This document shows, in pieces, positions 19,201 to 26,295 of a stretch of 64,000 bases of DNA; position 1 is the stretch's first letter, and each line of letters starts with the position of its first letter. Below the pieces are notes generated by a model. It was not told the origin of the DNA, did no database searches, and saw nothing but the letters and a program-made list of their open reading frames with translations. Made by a program: the position numbers and the translations under genes. Source of the DNA: Verrucomicrobiales bacterium (lineage in GTDB: Bacteria; Verrucomicrobiota; Verrucomicrobiia; Limisphaerales; CAIMTB01); NCBI GenBank assembly GCA_016795425.1, contig JAEUHG010000150.1, positions 1 to 64,000 on the forward strand, given 5' to 3'.

Positions 19201-19439
19201 TGGGGGGCGCGTTTGGCGAACAACGCCGATTCTCCTCCTTCCGCGCCGCCGTCGATGTCAGCGACGATGACCTCAACGTCACCCGATTTATCGGGCGCAG
19301 CGTTTGGAATGATCGCTGGCTCCTGATCATCCCGGGACAATCCCTCCACACCAATCCCGATATCGGCATCGCGGACTTCATCGACAAGGTGACGGACATT
19401 CGCCTCACCTTCGAAACCTACGGTTACTCCGGAAACTGA
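10251..19439 (+). CDS. Giant exported protein, 3062 residues, with Tc-toxin-A-like C-terminal region (proposed)
   Basis: Seen: a basic start and hydrophobic stretch at about residues 51-82 ending HPAQA, consistent with a long signal peptide (alternative start at residue 31). Residues 88-600 repeat a hydrophobic-glycine-aromatic pattern (VAGNFLGGAQFG, FLAGSFRSAQ, CIGGSFLGS) like SBBP/Delta-60 beta-propellers. Two tandem beta units carry FKWRTDHKL at 689 and YRWKKQHRL at 792. Calcium-type loops occur near 1898 (DLDNDGRPD) and 2101 (DANNDGFVDELD). From about 2300 to 2765 the protein is long-helical and coiled-coil-prone. The last 200 residues are beta-rich. Inferred: the helical part with FDLAQRYCYITAKAYDYE (2740-2757) and the end (RWLLIIP near 3024, then VTDIRLTFETYGY) parallel, in order and spacing, the pore/TcB-binding end of TcA proteins. 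No TcB/TcC gene is nearby. Function is unknown. Confidence 0.75.
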   Translation: MRPSPIPSMLTSSSLANPPSDGVNPSPPSLMTERISNPARRPTPERSRTRFAILISRKTLAWQFAVTVLLACLLTPHPAQARSTYAKTISGILADGVEDEAAAQLAEADVDGSVVVAGNFLGGAQFGPTIRLPVPSIPANNRYTNEVFLGRIDGNGGWVWAKRVLFPLPANSFNSMGPKTTPQDSEPVRIKDLKVTPSGIFLAGSFRSAQLNSVGFVLKTDTNGNVQWTRFVVAPLFAEINAVAETSDGGICIGGSFLGSAALVTSVTPSTATLVSLGNSSIANDYVAFVAKMTANATGVFWKLACGSGNSTREETVALSVDGNSDIHVLMNLAANGALYNADNSLYVGNVSGDFTTTPVAGRLGSDGRWKAFNALGRGADLGGLPAPSSSATSPTTGYVVNGTDLRLIGGKTFVAGLATTTTGGATPGTTRVGFLTRLGSDDYTSDNAVVYFRSGALDASGYASADPSPLRIKGSDGLVLAAGQMPTTLHLFSSDNSRASLGPKTAEIVGLQPSQYVGAFDLALNTKWLKTTAQPSTVRRPSGFTATALAYLPTSDRIVWGGGFRANANEVLLLGESPDETSLQTMDADQVRTWGWLTALHSNGIFVRQATLQVISAHAPILVNSVPFQTTNYVENYLEGTTIRLAVQNQISSGTRHLVEGYSIDTQVGDSQGRTATLLLFDDATVTFKWRTDHKLTILSDHEGVGLTEVAAAGDPSPPQGMHWITAGETVSPTVGGYVVPVNSSDWGRRYVVKDYQLTAAGPTQTIPVPDVVDRVQVSQLTMTNPVTITYRWKKQHRLNVQTPSPEAAPLLLTRQTSTPTNSAAGTGYFWFDDNAAVQVLARATSPDGLLSLKGWSFAGPVPVFFPSTTFEANDLLIPDATELATNNTLVSTVLNNVSYWSRSIPTFTNEATIIWSYGETIFPTNIAVGASFSPPALPNLPTPPKTRWNQLRVLDAPPGSTPDDMMLWDAKNQFSIVTRPGIFLVDWDYGAGPDAKRVVFQVYSGFAGDPWQNNSSRTYSNPVPAYSHIAATPPVELDASPNDKRFFSRLLYSTGDGIAANGQFSAQTPGKTVLLFYSLPSTDVRSAIGDTTREDAEVRVVQTRRWNDSTPPTSTATIGARLSSSADTANRRSGYVINELANYNPDIYDRNRAQGPIIPVNSRPTVAPNPNTPGELVVVWYEAKDGIEWPSSVVWYNRFIWPSPPTRTPTETSLKRIVIASRLGSEGLDAAGARQVIFDPTRYENVKVYNQPDRLSAGYNPNEEHARVFPSLRANLAGQSIPAAFALRHDLNITTGLIAASGGQLRTSQFTSDPYVLVQYFDKEANEAKMAVYQVVAQDPATRDPWALALPGSVSDRYEFLYRLTAGEFISAPYPLNQLIGATPCINTVPGLEFNTTAAPNGTYFQYRGLATRSWFVDHKGGTWAVAGGTRFAARFFYTLPDDFWYPFDLDDVGNSVEGPGDCLPFLPSFNIGAGLLGVFDFDDITRTEPVAVQFDTVWPADAPILKAGETLTYAGGEYKSDNPETTGLPGVVGFAAGEVVFDSLNPSMQGLASSPTNFLNSFSARVIAPLEERTLPLPIGSLPANLNSPASPDITVDGDTWYFNKLPPSLQRRLLYRPLAKLTATSSPGVLVLRGFLNDRTLGDSDLTASPPPVYVLEPNVLTTNEVGVLKAIAQGSSPNPWTTAIDALYALSRNPLGLAKGSGNGWNVGLEPIGGNTNVVKPLTALGPGLAVVTNPRLLDPTISQPSSAYITIAENNHPSLGAAPVALHVLRIAPTQPYRGAIKTILPANVFDEKITLRHTADFGGNVDQIAYAWWYHEDDGTVKVGDLPTNASGWNVFGSGGDGVAGWNQIDLHSNPALLLADNLFLTHYRFNVPLASNPNWSAWAGAANSSDADLDNDGRPDYRAQLASGWVKRVLDAVNPYEARIRDFAKNTSPSTAATMIQQLGGPFVGPVALNASKDVVENLGLIELYETVLRRARLLSIDASQPLATPGINAAILLASTRLAEFYTLLGHEAWDDALDPTIGYGMDGVAPNTLNSARYCFENQVPSLLAEELALLRGVDENHSRPVFNRLVWNFTKGAGEVAYALNYQITDANNDGFVDELDALKQHPMGHGDAWGHYLQAMRKRYDLLVSPFFDWEARGEYYNLLDIVVSVDYSDERSFARTAAARAQVGAEIVQLTFRSRYSESPDAKLTGYTDPDSSRAWGVTEWARRTSQAALCDWLTANALLPAVDPNPAHQGSDRLDRYGVPEIAQIATHLAGIQVTLDAANSGLNALGLDPDVLPFDIDPTHIDVGSTAQIGTKAVQGLSHYEQIFERALEALRNASVAFDHANHQKSELRKVALNAEQLRLQAVAQDLEYRNRLIEIFGTPYDGQIGPGKAYPAGYAGPDLNLFMYVDVNAITAETVPVANNVTYFDEYVSFYDLANFVPEEFQTTVEEHFLNDISLEGNTAVELLGDDLVHLRLPATAGDYTFVAPADWGQRAAPGRLQTLVGEMLQVQADLNIAVGDYDFLIKQIRDRVELLTAKTAFDADELQLRKADFAATTSLKSIIAGLRVAQTVAEQFAEEAKFTAISLGEALPKAVGAATDPSFVPRGVSYILGNTAAKVANGIAAAAEVTSLATEISLETTREAHELHFITDGMNLEVIAMTHEIEEMLVNEGVTRIRLFSIREQLRGLLDQYRATLQTGVRILEERRNAGAQLAAATQNQRYHDMLFRTGRHEAIQRFRALFDLAQRYCYITAKAYDYETNFDPRDRASAQPLFAEIVRTRSLGRLDENLLVAGPGLAGIMSRLQDNFRAVEGRLGFNNFQLDTTGFSLRNEKARVTAIEGWRDYLAAAKVDDLWSLPEFRRFCRPFAPSGKVQPGIVIDFPTAVVAGKNFFGNDLGPGDSAYDPTLYATKIRAAGIRFENYPIANLARTPYVYLVPAGLDIMTIPHSPTLATRHWKVMDQAIPAPHITSTADLELPGWLATLDSLGGAFGEQRRFSSFRAAVDVSDDDLNVTRFIGRSVWNDRWLLIIPGQSLHTNPDIGIADFIDKVTDIRLTFETYGYSGN

Positions 19440-19492
19440 GACCGATACTCAACCTGCCTCCGGACCCGCCTCCATCCCAACCGTCTCAAGCC

Positions 19493-20596
19493 ATGAACAA
19501 GGTTTCATCCGCCCCTCAACAAGACGCGGTCTCAGGCCACCGCCCTGCCCATTCGGCCTCCCACCGCTTGCCGCCCAACGGGTACCAGCGTATCTCCGCA
19601 CTCTCCACGGCGGTCGGCATCGTCCTGGGTTGGACCGCCTCCCATCACGGTCATGCCGCGCGCATCTCCGAACCAGACACCATCCTGTACGGACGTGTCG
19701 TCGAACGTCTCGGAAGTCGCGAGTTCCCCGTGACCCAGGGACTACTCGTCTGGAACCTGCGCGTATCCGGACCAAGTGGACGCGACGTGCGCCTGGAAAC
19801 CCGACTTGAGTCGCTCAGCGACGGACGGTTTTCCTATCGGCTTCGCATCCCTCACGAACTCCTCGCCTACGACCTTACGGTCCGGCCGAAAGCCGTCGGC
19901 CTGACCACCACCTCAACCCCGGTCCAACATCTCTCGGTCACTCTCGATGGGCGCCCCCTCAACATCTCCCCGGGTGCCGTGGATGGCTTCTCCTTGGCTC
20001 AGTCGCGGCGAGCAGGAACCCAACGCGTCGACCTCGAGCTTGGAGGTGCGTCGACCGACACCGATGGTGATGGCGCCCCGGATTGGTGGGAGGACCAGCG
20101 GGGTCTCGACAAGTACGATCCCACCGATAGCTCCGAATCAGCACCCGGCGGCCCCGATCCGACCATCCCTTCGGGCAACGGCATCCACACGATCATTCGC
20201 ACCTTCGCCGATTGGCGCGCCGCATGGTTTCCCAATGCGGCGGGCGACTTGAATGCATTCGGCCAGGAGGACATCGACAAGGATGGCATCTCGAATTTTC
20301 TCGAGTACGCCTTTGACCTCGATCCGCGCCAGGCGGACTCGACCATCGGAAGTAATCTGCCAATGCCGTTCCAGGCGGCCGGTCGCCTCGGACTCGCGTT
20401 TCGCCGACGCAACGGCGCCACCGACCTTGTCTATCATGTGGAGACTTCGGCGGACTTGTTCCAATGGGAGAACGCCGCGGAGGCGCTCGAAGCTCTGTCG
20501 GGGACGACCAACGATCCGTCGCGAACGATCCTGGCCGACCGAAACCCGACCACCAGTCCCCAGCGATTCTTCCGGGTGCGCGTCGAGCGCCAGTGA
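19493..20596 (+). CDS. Exported protein with calcium-binding (thrombospondin type 3-like) loops
   Basis: A 367-residue protein with a hydrophobic N-terminal stretch at about 35-50 (ALSTAVGIVLGWTAS). Residues 185-205 contain DTDGDGAPDWWEDQRGLD and residues 254-275 contain DIDKDGISNFLEYAFDLDP. These are the paired Asp-rich loops seen in cell-surface proteins of this phylum that bind calcium and sit near the C-terminus. The end (YHVETSADLFQWENA ... RFFRVRVE) matches the short beta domain that closes many verrucomicrobial exported proteins. It lies 53 bases after the giant-protein gene on the same strand and may be a cell-surface companion. Confidence 0.78.
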   Translation: MNKVSSAPQQDAVSGHRPAHSASHRLPPNGYQRISALSTAVGIVLGWTASHHGHAARISEPDTILYGRVVERLGSREFPVTQGLLVWNLRVSGPSGRDVRLETRLESLSDGRFSYRLRIPHELLAYDLTVRPKAVGLTTTSTPVQHLSVTLDGRPLNISPGAVDGFSLAQSRRAGTQRVDLELGGASTDTDGDGAPDWWEDQRGLDKYDPTDSSESAPGGPDPTIPSGNGIHTIIRTFADWRAAWFPNAAGDLNAFGQEDIDKDGISNFLEYAFDLDPRQADSTIGSNLPMPFQAAGRLGLAFRRRNGATDLVYHVETSADLFQWENAAEALEALSGTTNDPSRTILADRNPTTSPQRFFRVRVERQ

Positions 20597-20660
20597 CTCG
20601 CACTCCCGGTCCATGGCGCGCTCCCTCAGGAACGATCTCACCTTCGCTCTTTCCTCCATC

Positions 20661-21617
20661 ATGAAACCGCCTTGGTCCCTGACCGCGTTGGCCCTTGGGA
20701 TGCTCGCACTCACCGCCTGCGAACGCCCCAAAACCGTCGACGCCACCACACCGGAACCGATGGACGAACCGATCGCCGTTATTGATGGAAGATCGATTCC
20801 GATCGAGAAACTCCAGGCCGAACTCATCCACTTCACTCGGGGAACTTCCTCACCCGACTCTCGTCGTGTTTTGGAGAACTTCATCGAGCGGGAACAACTG
20901 GTCGCTCGCGCCCTTCGAATGGGGCTGGATCGCGACCCCACCGTGCAGCGCGCCATCGAATCCGTTCTCATCGCCAAGTTGAAGGAGTGCGAACTGGAGC
21001 CGCGATTCCGGGAACCCCGAGTCGAGGTTCCTGACCACACCAGAACCCCGACGCCCGACCACCACCAAACCGCGCCACCCGACGAAGTCCGCCTTGCCGT
21101 GCTCCGCCTGGAGGTGAATCCCAAGGCCACCAACGACCAGACCCGGCGCGCCGAGTCCCGATTGGAAGAAGCACGAATCCAGGTCGGCAAACTGCCGCAA
21201 GGAACGACCGATTTCGGCGGACTCGCCGCGGAATATTCCGAGGACCCATCGACCCGACTGCGGGGAGGTGACCTCGGGTGGTTGGCCGCGGATCCTTCGA
21301 AGTACAACTTGGATCCAGCCATTCTCATCGCAGGAATGGCCCTGCTCAAACCAGGCGATGTGAGTCCGGTCATTCGCGGTCGCGACGCGGTTTACCTCGT
21401 ACGCCTCGCAGACCGCCGTCCGGGACGCCGCGCAACCCTGGAGTCCTCGGCCAGCCTTGCCCAGCATCGCGATCACATCGCCAGGAGACGGTCCATCGAG
21501 GAAGCGTTCCTGGAGGAAACGCGCCGACTCATTCCCGTCTCGGTCAACACCGGACTCGTCGCTCGGGTCATGGCCCAGCAGGCCACCGAAACTCTGCCCC
21601 CACGACCGCGTTTGTAG
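20661..21617 (+). CDS. Parvulin (PpiC)-type peptidyl-prolyl isomerase lipoprotein
   Basis: A 318-residue protein whose start at 20661 gives a lipoprotein signal peptide with lipobox LTAC at residues 18-21. A SurA/PpiC-like helical chaperone part follows (IEKLQAELIHF, RRVLENFIEREQLVARAL). The parvulin domain lies at about 185-265, with DFGGLAAEYSEDPST, RGGDLGWLA and the closing GDVSPVIRGRDAVYLVRL. Such proteins assist folding of exported proteins at the periplasmic face of a membrane. It is the fifth gene in a row encoding exported proteins, so it may serve the giant protein upstream; this is an inference from position. Confidence 0.85.
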   Translation: MKPPWSLTALALGMLALTACERPKTVDATTPEPMDEPIAVIDGRSIPIEKLQAELIHFTRGTSSPDSRRVLENFIEREQLVARALRMGLDRDPTVQRAIESVLIAKLKECELEPRFREPRVEVPDHTRTPTPDHHQTAPPDEVRLAVLRLEVNPKATNDQTRRAESRLEEARIQVGKLPQGTTDFGGLAAEYSEDPSTRLRGGDLGWLAADPSKYNLDPAILIAGMALLKPGDVSPVIRGRDAVYLVRLADRRPGRRATLESSASLAQHRDHIARRRSIEEAFLEETRRLIPVSVNTGLVARVMAQQATETLPPRPRL

Positions 21618-21666
21618 TGAAGGGTGCGGCTGGGGTAGAACCCTCGCACGCCGCCGCGGCCGTGAA

Positions 21667-22593
21667 ATGATTCCCAACCCGCAGATCCGACCTTGGCTTA
21701 AAGACGACGCCTTCCTTGCGGACGTCGAGAAAGCCCGAGCCGAGCAGAACTCAACCGGCCATGCCGCTCCGCGCCTCGACCTTTGGTGGCTCGGCCAAAG
21801 CGGTTTCCTGGTCCATTTTCAGGGACGCACCGCGCTGCTTGACCCCTATTTGTCCGACTCGTTGACCCGGAAATACGCGGGCACTGACAAACCCCATGTG
21901 CGGATGAGCGAACGGGTGATCGCGCCCGAGCGCCTCGACTTCATCGACGTCGTCACCTCCAGCCACACCCACACCGACCATCTCGACCCTGAGACCCTCC
22001 GACCGCTCGTGGCTGCCAATCCAGGTCTCCATCTGGTCTGCCCGGAGGCGAATCGGGCCACGGTACAGGAGCGAAGCGGTTTAGACCCGCAACGCATCTT
22101 GGGAATGGACGCGGCCAGCCCTGATGGACTGCCGGCTCATGCTCCGTCGGACCTCTCCATCTCGGGTTTCCGATTCATCGCTGTACCCGCAGCTCACGAG
22201 GAACTGTCGCGAGATGCCTCGAACCGCCTGATCTATTTGGGTTGGGTGCTGGAAGCCGGTCCCTTTCGTCTCTACCACAGCGGCGATACCATCCGATTCC
22301 CGGCTATGGCGGACGCCTTGCGTCCTTACCAAATCGATCTGGCGCTGCTGCCGATCAATGGTCGGGCTCCGGAGCGACGGGTGGCTGGGAACTTGTGGGG
22401 TCGCGAAGCCGCGGAACTGGCCAAGGACATCGGCGCCCGCCAGGCAATTCCCTGCCATTACGACATGTTCACGTTCAACACGGCATCGCCCGACGAGTTC
22501 AGAGCCGCTTGCGATACCCTTCATCAGGGTTACCGCGTCCTCGGCCAGGGGGAGCGCCTGACTTTGACCGGGCGAACCGACTCTCGGGTGTGA
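21667..22593 (+). CDS. Metallo-beta-lactamase-fold hydrolase (UlaG-like)
   Basis: A 308-residue protein with the binuclear metal pattern of the fold. The sequence SSHTHTDHLD at about 97-106 provides the HxHxDH motif, VPAAHEE near 180 the next His, YHSGDTIR near 203 the bridging Asp, and CHYDMF near 265 the last His. The WLGQSGFLV start and LDPYLSD segment resemble UlaG-type lactonases and NAPE-PLD-like enzymes. The substrate cannot be read from the sequence. It begins 49 bases after the parvulin lipoprotein gene. Confidence 0.87.
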   Translation: MIPNPQIRPWLKDDAFLADVEKARAEQNSTGHAAPRLDLWWLGQSGFLVHFQGRTALLDPYLSDSLTRKYAGTDKPHVRMSERVIAPERLDFIDVVTSSHTHTDHLDPETLRPLVAANPGLHLVCPEANRATVQERSGLDPQRILGMDAASPDGLPAHAPSDLSISGFRFIAVPAAHEELSRDASNRLIYLGWVLEAGPFRLYHSGDTIRFPAMADALRPYQIDLALLPINGRAPERRVAGNLWGREAAELAKDIGARQAIPCHYDMFTFNTASPDEFRAACDTLHQGYRVLGQGERLTLTGRTDSRV

Positions 22594-22634
22594 CAGGCCA
22601 GCATCCTGCCAACCCGGCACCTCGCCGCACGCGC

Positions 22635-23462
22635 ATGGGATGGTTTCTCCTTCTTGGCATACCGTTGGCCCTCTGGCTGTTCTTTCGCTGGTTCGAGAGG
22701 GTCAATGTCTATCAGCCAAGCCGATCTTGGGCTGTCACGCCGGATGCCCTGGGCTGGCGCTGGCAGGATGTTCGGTTCCAGACCGCCGACGGTGTCGAAT
22801 TGAGCGGCTGGTTTCTTCCGGCGCCAGACGGTGCCCGCCATGCCAATCTCGCGGTTCTGGTCAGCCACGGCAATGGAGGCAACATCAGCCACCGGGTGTC
22901 TCTCTATGAACTCCTGCTGGATCTTGGTCTCAATGTCTTCGCCTACGATTACCGCGGGTATGGCCAGTCCAGAGGGCGCCCCACCGAGCAAGGCACCTAT
23001 CGAGACGCCGAAGCCGCTTTGGAATGGCTCCAACGCCACGGCTTCGCCAAGTCGCAGATCCTGGCACACGGCGAAAGTCTTGGCGGTGGCATCGCCGCGG
23101 AACTGGCATTGCGGCATCCCGACCTCCGTGGACTGATCCTACGGAGTACCTTCACCAGCCTTCCCGATCTGGGAAAAGAGTTGTTTCCCATCCTTCCGGT
23201 GGGCCTGGTTGCCACCATCCACTACGACACCCGGTCCAAGCTGCCGGCCATCCGTGTGCCCGTGCTTATTCTCCACAGTCGCGACGACACCCTGATCCCG
23301 TTCCATCATGCCGAAGCCAATTTCGCCGCGTCGACGGGCGCCAAGCGCCTGGCTGAGATTCGCGGTGACCACAACGACCAACCCGACGCCAGCCCTGCTC
23401 TTTACGCAGACGCGATTCGTGACTGGCTCAACCTCCGGCGCCCCCAGGACTCCGTTCCCTGA
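22635..23462 (+). CDS. Alpha/beta hydrolase of the BEM46/ABHD type, membrane anchored
   Basis: A 275-residue protein with an N-terminal membrane helix (MGWFLLLGIPLALWLFFRWF) followed by an alpha/beta hydrolase domain. It has SHGNGGN (oxyanion region) at about 78-84, YDYRGYGQSRGRP, the nucleophile elbow HGESLGGG near 147-154, Asp in SRDDTLIPFHH near 217, and His in GDHND near 241. This group acts as serine esterases or lipases with unclear natural substrates. It follows the metallo-hydrolase gene by 41 bases and ends just before the convergent AIM24 gene. Confidence 0.87.
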   Translation: MGWFLLLGIPLALWLFFRWFERVNVYQPSRSWAVTPDALGWRWQDVRFQTADGVELSGWFLPAPDGARHANLAVLVSHGNGGNISHRVSLYELLLDLGLNVFAYDYRGYGQSRGRPTEQGTYRDAEAALEWLQRHGFAKSQILAHGESLGGGIAAELALRHPDLRGLILRSTFTSLPDLGKELFPILPVGLVATIHYDTRSKLPAIRVPVLILHSRDDTLIPFHHAEANFAASTGAKRLAEIRGDHNDQPDASPALYADAIRDWLNLRRPQDSVP

Positions 23463-23488
23463 ACCTTTTCGGCAAGGCGCGTCAACGT

Positions 23489-24184
23489 TCACTCGGTTCC
23501 GCCCGAAGGTCCCCCACCGGCTCCGGCGCGCAGCGACGCCATGCTGGCAAAGAGCCGGTGCCGCCAGTATGGCATGGGCGCCATGAGCAGCGTTCCGGTG
23601 CCTTCGTAAATCCGCACGAATCCTTCACCCGAAGTCAGGGATCCAAAGAGCGACTTGGTGGCGCGCTGAGCCGAATAGTGAATGGCACCCGTGCGGGCCA
23701 ACACGTAATTTCCGTCCACCACGAGCTTTTCATCGTTGAGTTGAATCGTCTCAACCGGGCCTTGGGCGGCCAGCACCACCTTTCCTTCGCCCGAAAGTTT
23801 TGTTTGGTAGTCCAGGAATCCCTCGCCGCTTTTCAACGACGTCAACGCCTTTTCCCGATGCAAATCCACCACGACACCCACCTCCGATGCCCAGTAGGCG
23901 CCGTTCTCCGCGATCCAGGTGGCACCGCCACAGTCGAAAATGTGGAATCCGCCCAGCGAAGGTTCCAGGTACAACTCCCCGGTGCCGGTGTAGATCGGGC
24001 GGAAGACCTTTTCGCCCGTGGCAATGGACTTCAGGAATCCTCCAAGACTCGGGGCCTTCGATTCCATGAGGATGGCTCCGCGCATGTAATAGAGCGCGCC
24101 CGATTCGGTCCGCACCGCCTCATCCTTCAGGGTCACCTTCACCAGACGCACGCCCTCCTGCTCGATAATCTCAAAGTTGGCCAT
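23489..24184 (-). CDS. AIM24 family protein
   Basis: A 231-residue protein with the AIM24 (TIGR00266-like) beta-prism pattern: VRTESGALYYMRGAILMES, TGTGELYLEPSLGGFHIFDC, SGEGFLDYQTKLSGEGKVVLAAQGPVETI and the VDGNYVLARTGAIHY turn near residue 165. In bacteria the role is unknown; the yeast relative affects the mitochondrial inner membrane. It reads from an ATG at 24184 towards the convergent hydrolase gene. It is separated from the glutamine synthetase gene by over 600 bases of non-coding sequence. Confidence 0.88.
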   Translation of the reverse strand: MANFEIIEQEGVRLVKVTLKDEAVRTESGALYYMRGAILMESKAPSLGGFLKSIATGEKVFRPIYTGTGELYLEPSLGGFHIFDCGGATWIAENGAYWASEVGVVVDLHREKALTSLKSGEGFLDYQTKLSGEGKVVLAAQGPVETIQLNDEKLVVDGNYVLARTGAIHYSAQRATKSLFGSLTSGEGFVRIYEGTGTLLMAPMPYWRHRLFASMASLRAGAGGGPSGGTE

Positions 24185-24847
24185 GGAGCCGCCAACCTGT
24201 ACCCGTCACGTCGCCGCGCAACCCTCAAGTAGCAGGAATTCCTACGACCATCGTCGCATTTACCTGACCGCACTTTCCGTGTGAGATCGCATCAACGGAA
24301 GTGCTGTTATGTATGACGTCGCCTGCATTCCGCCGTTGCCGCGTTTGAAAGTCCGAGTGGGTCTGGCTTTCGCGCACATGGCGGCCATCGCACTGCTGTG
24401 GTTGGTGCGGCCCGAACACGTCCGTCATCATGAGAATGACGTGCGTCCGAGCGGCCCTGCCCAGCAGCAGGGTCCTTCCAATGCCAGCCCGGTGGAGGCC
24501 CGGGCCTGAGGTGTCCCAGCTACGTTCCAAACCTGCGGCCGGCCTTCTCAGCTGCCGCAGGAATTCGGATCGCGTCATCAACAATCTCTCCTGAGGAAAT
24601 CCTGCCAAGGAGGTGGGAATCCGCTCCGCGGGCGGCGAAGCCGGACGTAACGGGGCGGCGCCAGATAAGGGGACCCGCTGGGTTGTGCGGGAACTGGCGT
24701 CGCCCCAGAGGCAGTGGCGACTCGCCCGCCCAGGCCAGGCCAGGCGCCGATGCGACGGCATGGATCGTTCGTCGCCGCACACGTCCCTCGCCCGCTTTGC
24801 CTCCACGAAGGAACCCTCAGCCCCCCACGGAACGTTGCGCGTTGAGG
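24185..24847. other. Gene-poor stretch, nothing definite seen
   Basis: No open frame here looks like a protein. Candidates on either strand (for example 24225-24806 minus and 24309-24509 plus) have Arg/Pro/Ser-rich, family-free translations. I saw no tRNA-like cloverleaf, strong terminator or duplicated element. It lies between the end of the glutamine synthetase-like gene and the start of the AIM24 gene, and should hold the AIM24 promoter. Confidence 0.4.
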
Positions 24848-26218
24848 CTAGATTCGTTCGAAGTAACGCTGCTTCTCCCAGTCCGTCACCGCGTCGTCGA
24901 ATGATTTCTGCTCCAGCCGCGCATGATGCGCATAGAAATCGACCACCTCGTCGCCGAAGGCGGTACGGGCCAGTCGGGAACCTTCGAGCAACTGCGTCGC
25001 TTCCTTCAAACTCGACGGCAACCGGGTCAATGCGGGGTCAATGTAGGCGTTTCCTCGATATTCGTCGCCACAGTCCAGTCCCTCGTCGACGCCTGCCAAC
25101 CCGGCCGCCAACATCGCGGCGAAGGCGAGATACGGATTCGCGTCGGCACCTGGCATCCGGTTCTCGATGCGAAAGGATTTGCCTTCGCCCACCACCCTGA
25201 ACCCGGTGGTTCGATTGTCGGTGGCCCAGGCCATGCGCGTGGGGGCCCAGCTTCCCGGCTGATACCGTTTGTAGCTGTTGATGGTGGGTCCGAAGAACAG
25301 GCAGAACTCGGGCGAATACTTCATCAAACCACCCAGGAACGCGCGGAAGAACGGGGTCGGCGCCCCGGAACGCTGACTCTTGGCGGCTCGACCGGCCTCC
25401 TTCCAGAACAGGCTTTTGCCGTTCTTCCACAGACTGACGTGGATGTGGCACGAGTTGCCGGCCTCGTTGGGCGCATATTTGGCCATGAAGGACACGCTCT
25501 TACCGTGCTGCACGGCCATTTCCTTGACGCCTTGCTTGAAGACCACGTGGCGGTCGGCCATCGCCAAAGGCTCCGCATACCGAAAATTGATCTCATGCTG
25601 GCCGCGGCTCCACTCGCCCTTGCTGTTCTCGATCGGAATCCCAGCCTCCGTCATGCCATTGCGAATCGCCCGCATGAGCGGCTCGTCCCGCGTCGGCTGC
25701 ATCAAATGATAATCGATCCGGTAGTCGCTCGACGGCTGAAGGTCGCGGTAGCCCCCGGCGTGAACGGCCTCGTAACTCTGGTTGAAAAGGTAGAATTCCA
25801 ACTCACTGGCACAGAATGCGGTCCATCCCCGGTCCGCCACCCGAGCCAGTTGTCGTCGCAATACCGACCTCGGCGCTTCCGCCACATAACTCCCGTCGTC
25901 CCGTTGATAATCGCAAATCACCAGGGCACTGGCCGTCTGCCACGGGAGAATGCACAACGACGACAGATCCGGCACCATCTTGAAATCCCCGAAACCGGCA
26001 TCCCAGTTGGCCACCTTGAAACCGTCCAAGGGGTCCATATCCATGTTCACCGTCAGCAGATAGTTGCACCCGTGGGTGCCATCCTCGATAACGTGGTCCA
26101 GGAAGAAATCGGCTCGATAGCGTTTGCCGACCAACCGGCCAAATGGGTCGGGAAACCCCACCAGCACGGTGTCAATCTTGCCCGCCCGCACCCATTGACT
26201 CAGCTCTTTGACGGTCAC
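24848..26218 (-). CDS. Glutamine synthetase family protein (gamma-glutamyl-amine ligase-like)
   Basis: A 456-residue protein with the complete GS catalytic layout. CASELEFYLF near 137-146 gives metal-binding Glu. SRGQHEINFRYAEP near 206-219 is followed by GNSCHIHVSLW near 256-266 and the ATP-site region NSYKRYQPGSWAPTRMAWATD. RIENRMPGADANPYLAFAAM near 353-372 carries the conserved Arg and Glu. The beginning (VLVGFPDPFGRLVGKRY) resembles the PuuA/GlnA3-type branch rather than housekeeping GlnA, so an amine other than ammonia may be the substrate. The start is GTG at 26218, the only possible one because a stop lies three codons upstream. It is divergent from thiS. Confidence 0.87.
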   Translation of the reverse strand: MTVKELSQWVRAGKIDTVLVGFPDPFGRLVGKRYRADFFLDHVIEDGTHGCNYLLTVNMDMDPLDGFKVANWDAGFGDFKMVPDLSSLCILPWQTASALVICDYQRDDGSYVAEAPRSVLRRQLARVADRGWTAFCASELEFYLFNQSYEAVHAGGYRDLQPSSDYRIDYHLMQPTRDEPLMRAIRNGMTEAGIPIENSKGEWSRGQHEINFRYAEPLAMADRHVVFKQGVKEMAVQHGKSVSFMAKYAPNEAGNSCHIHVSLWKNGKSLFWKEAGRAAKSQRSGAPTPFFRAFLGGLMKYSPEFCLFFGPTINSYKRYQPGSWAPTRMAWATDNRTTGFRVVGEGKSFRIENRMPGADANPYLAFAAMLAAGLAGVDEGLDCGDEYRGNAYIDPALTRLPSSLKEATQLLEGSRLARTAFGDEVVDFYAHHARLEQKSFDDAVTDWEKQRYFERI

Positions 26219-26295
26219 GCGATGAGTCTAGGAGTTTTCCACCAAAAGGAGAAGAACGGCGTGAGTCCGGGCTGTCCCCTGCCTACACTTCCGCC

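Noticed and set aside
10251..19439. The giant protein as a Ca. Omnitrophus-type or RTX-type adhesin
   Set aside because: No RTX nonapeptide repeats, no long identical tandem repeats, and the C-terminal half is helical with a distinct closing domain rather than adhesin repeats.
24225..24806. A possible 193-residue protein on the minus strand in the gene-poor stretch
   Set aside because: The translation is rich in Arg, Pro and Ser, lacks hydrophobic core patterns, and resembles no family; no good ribosome site was seen.
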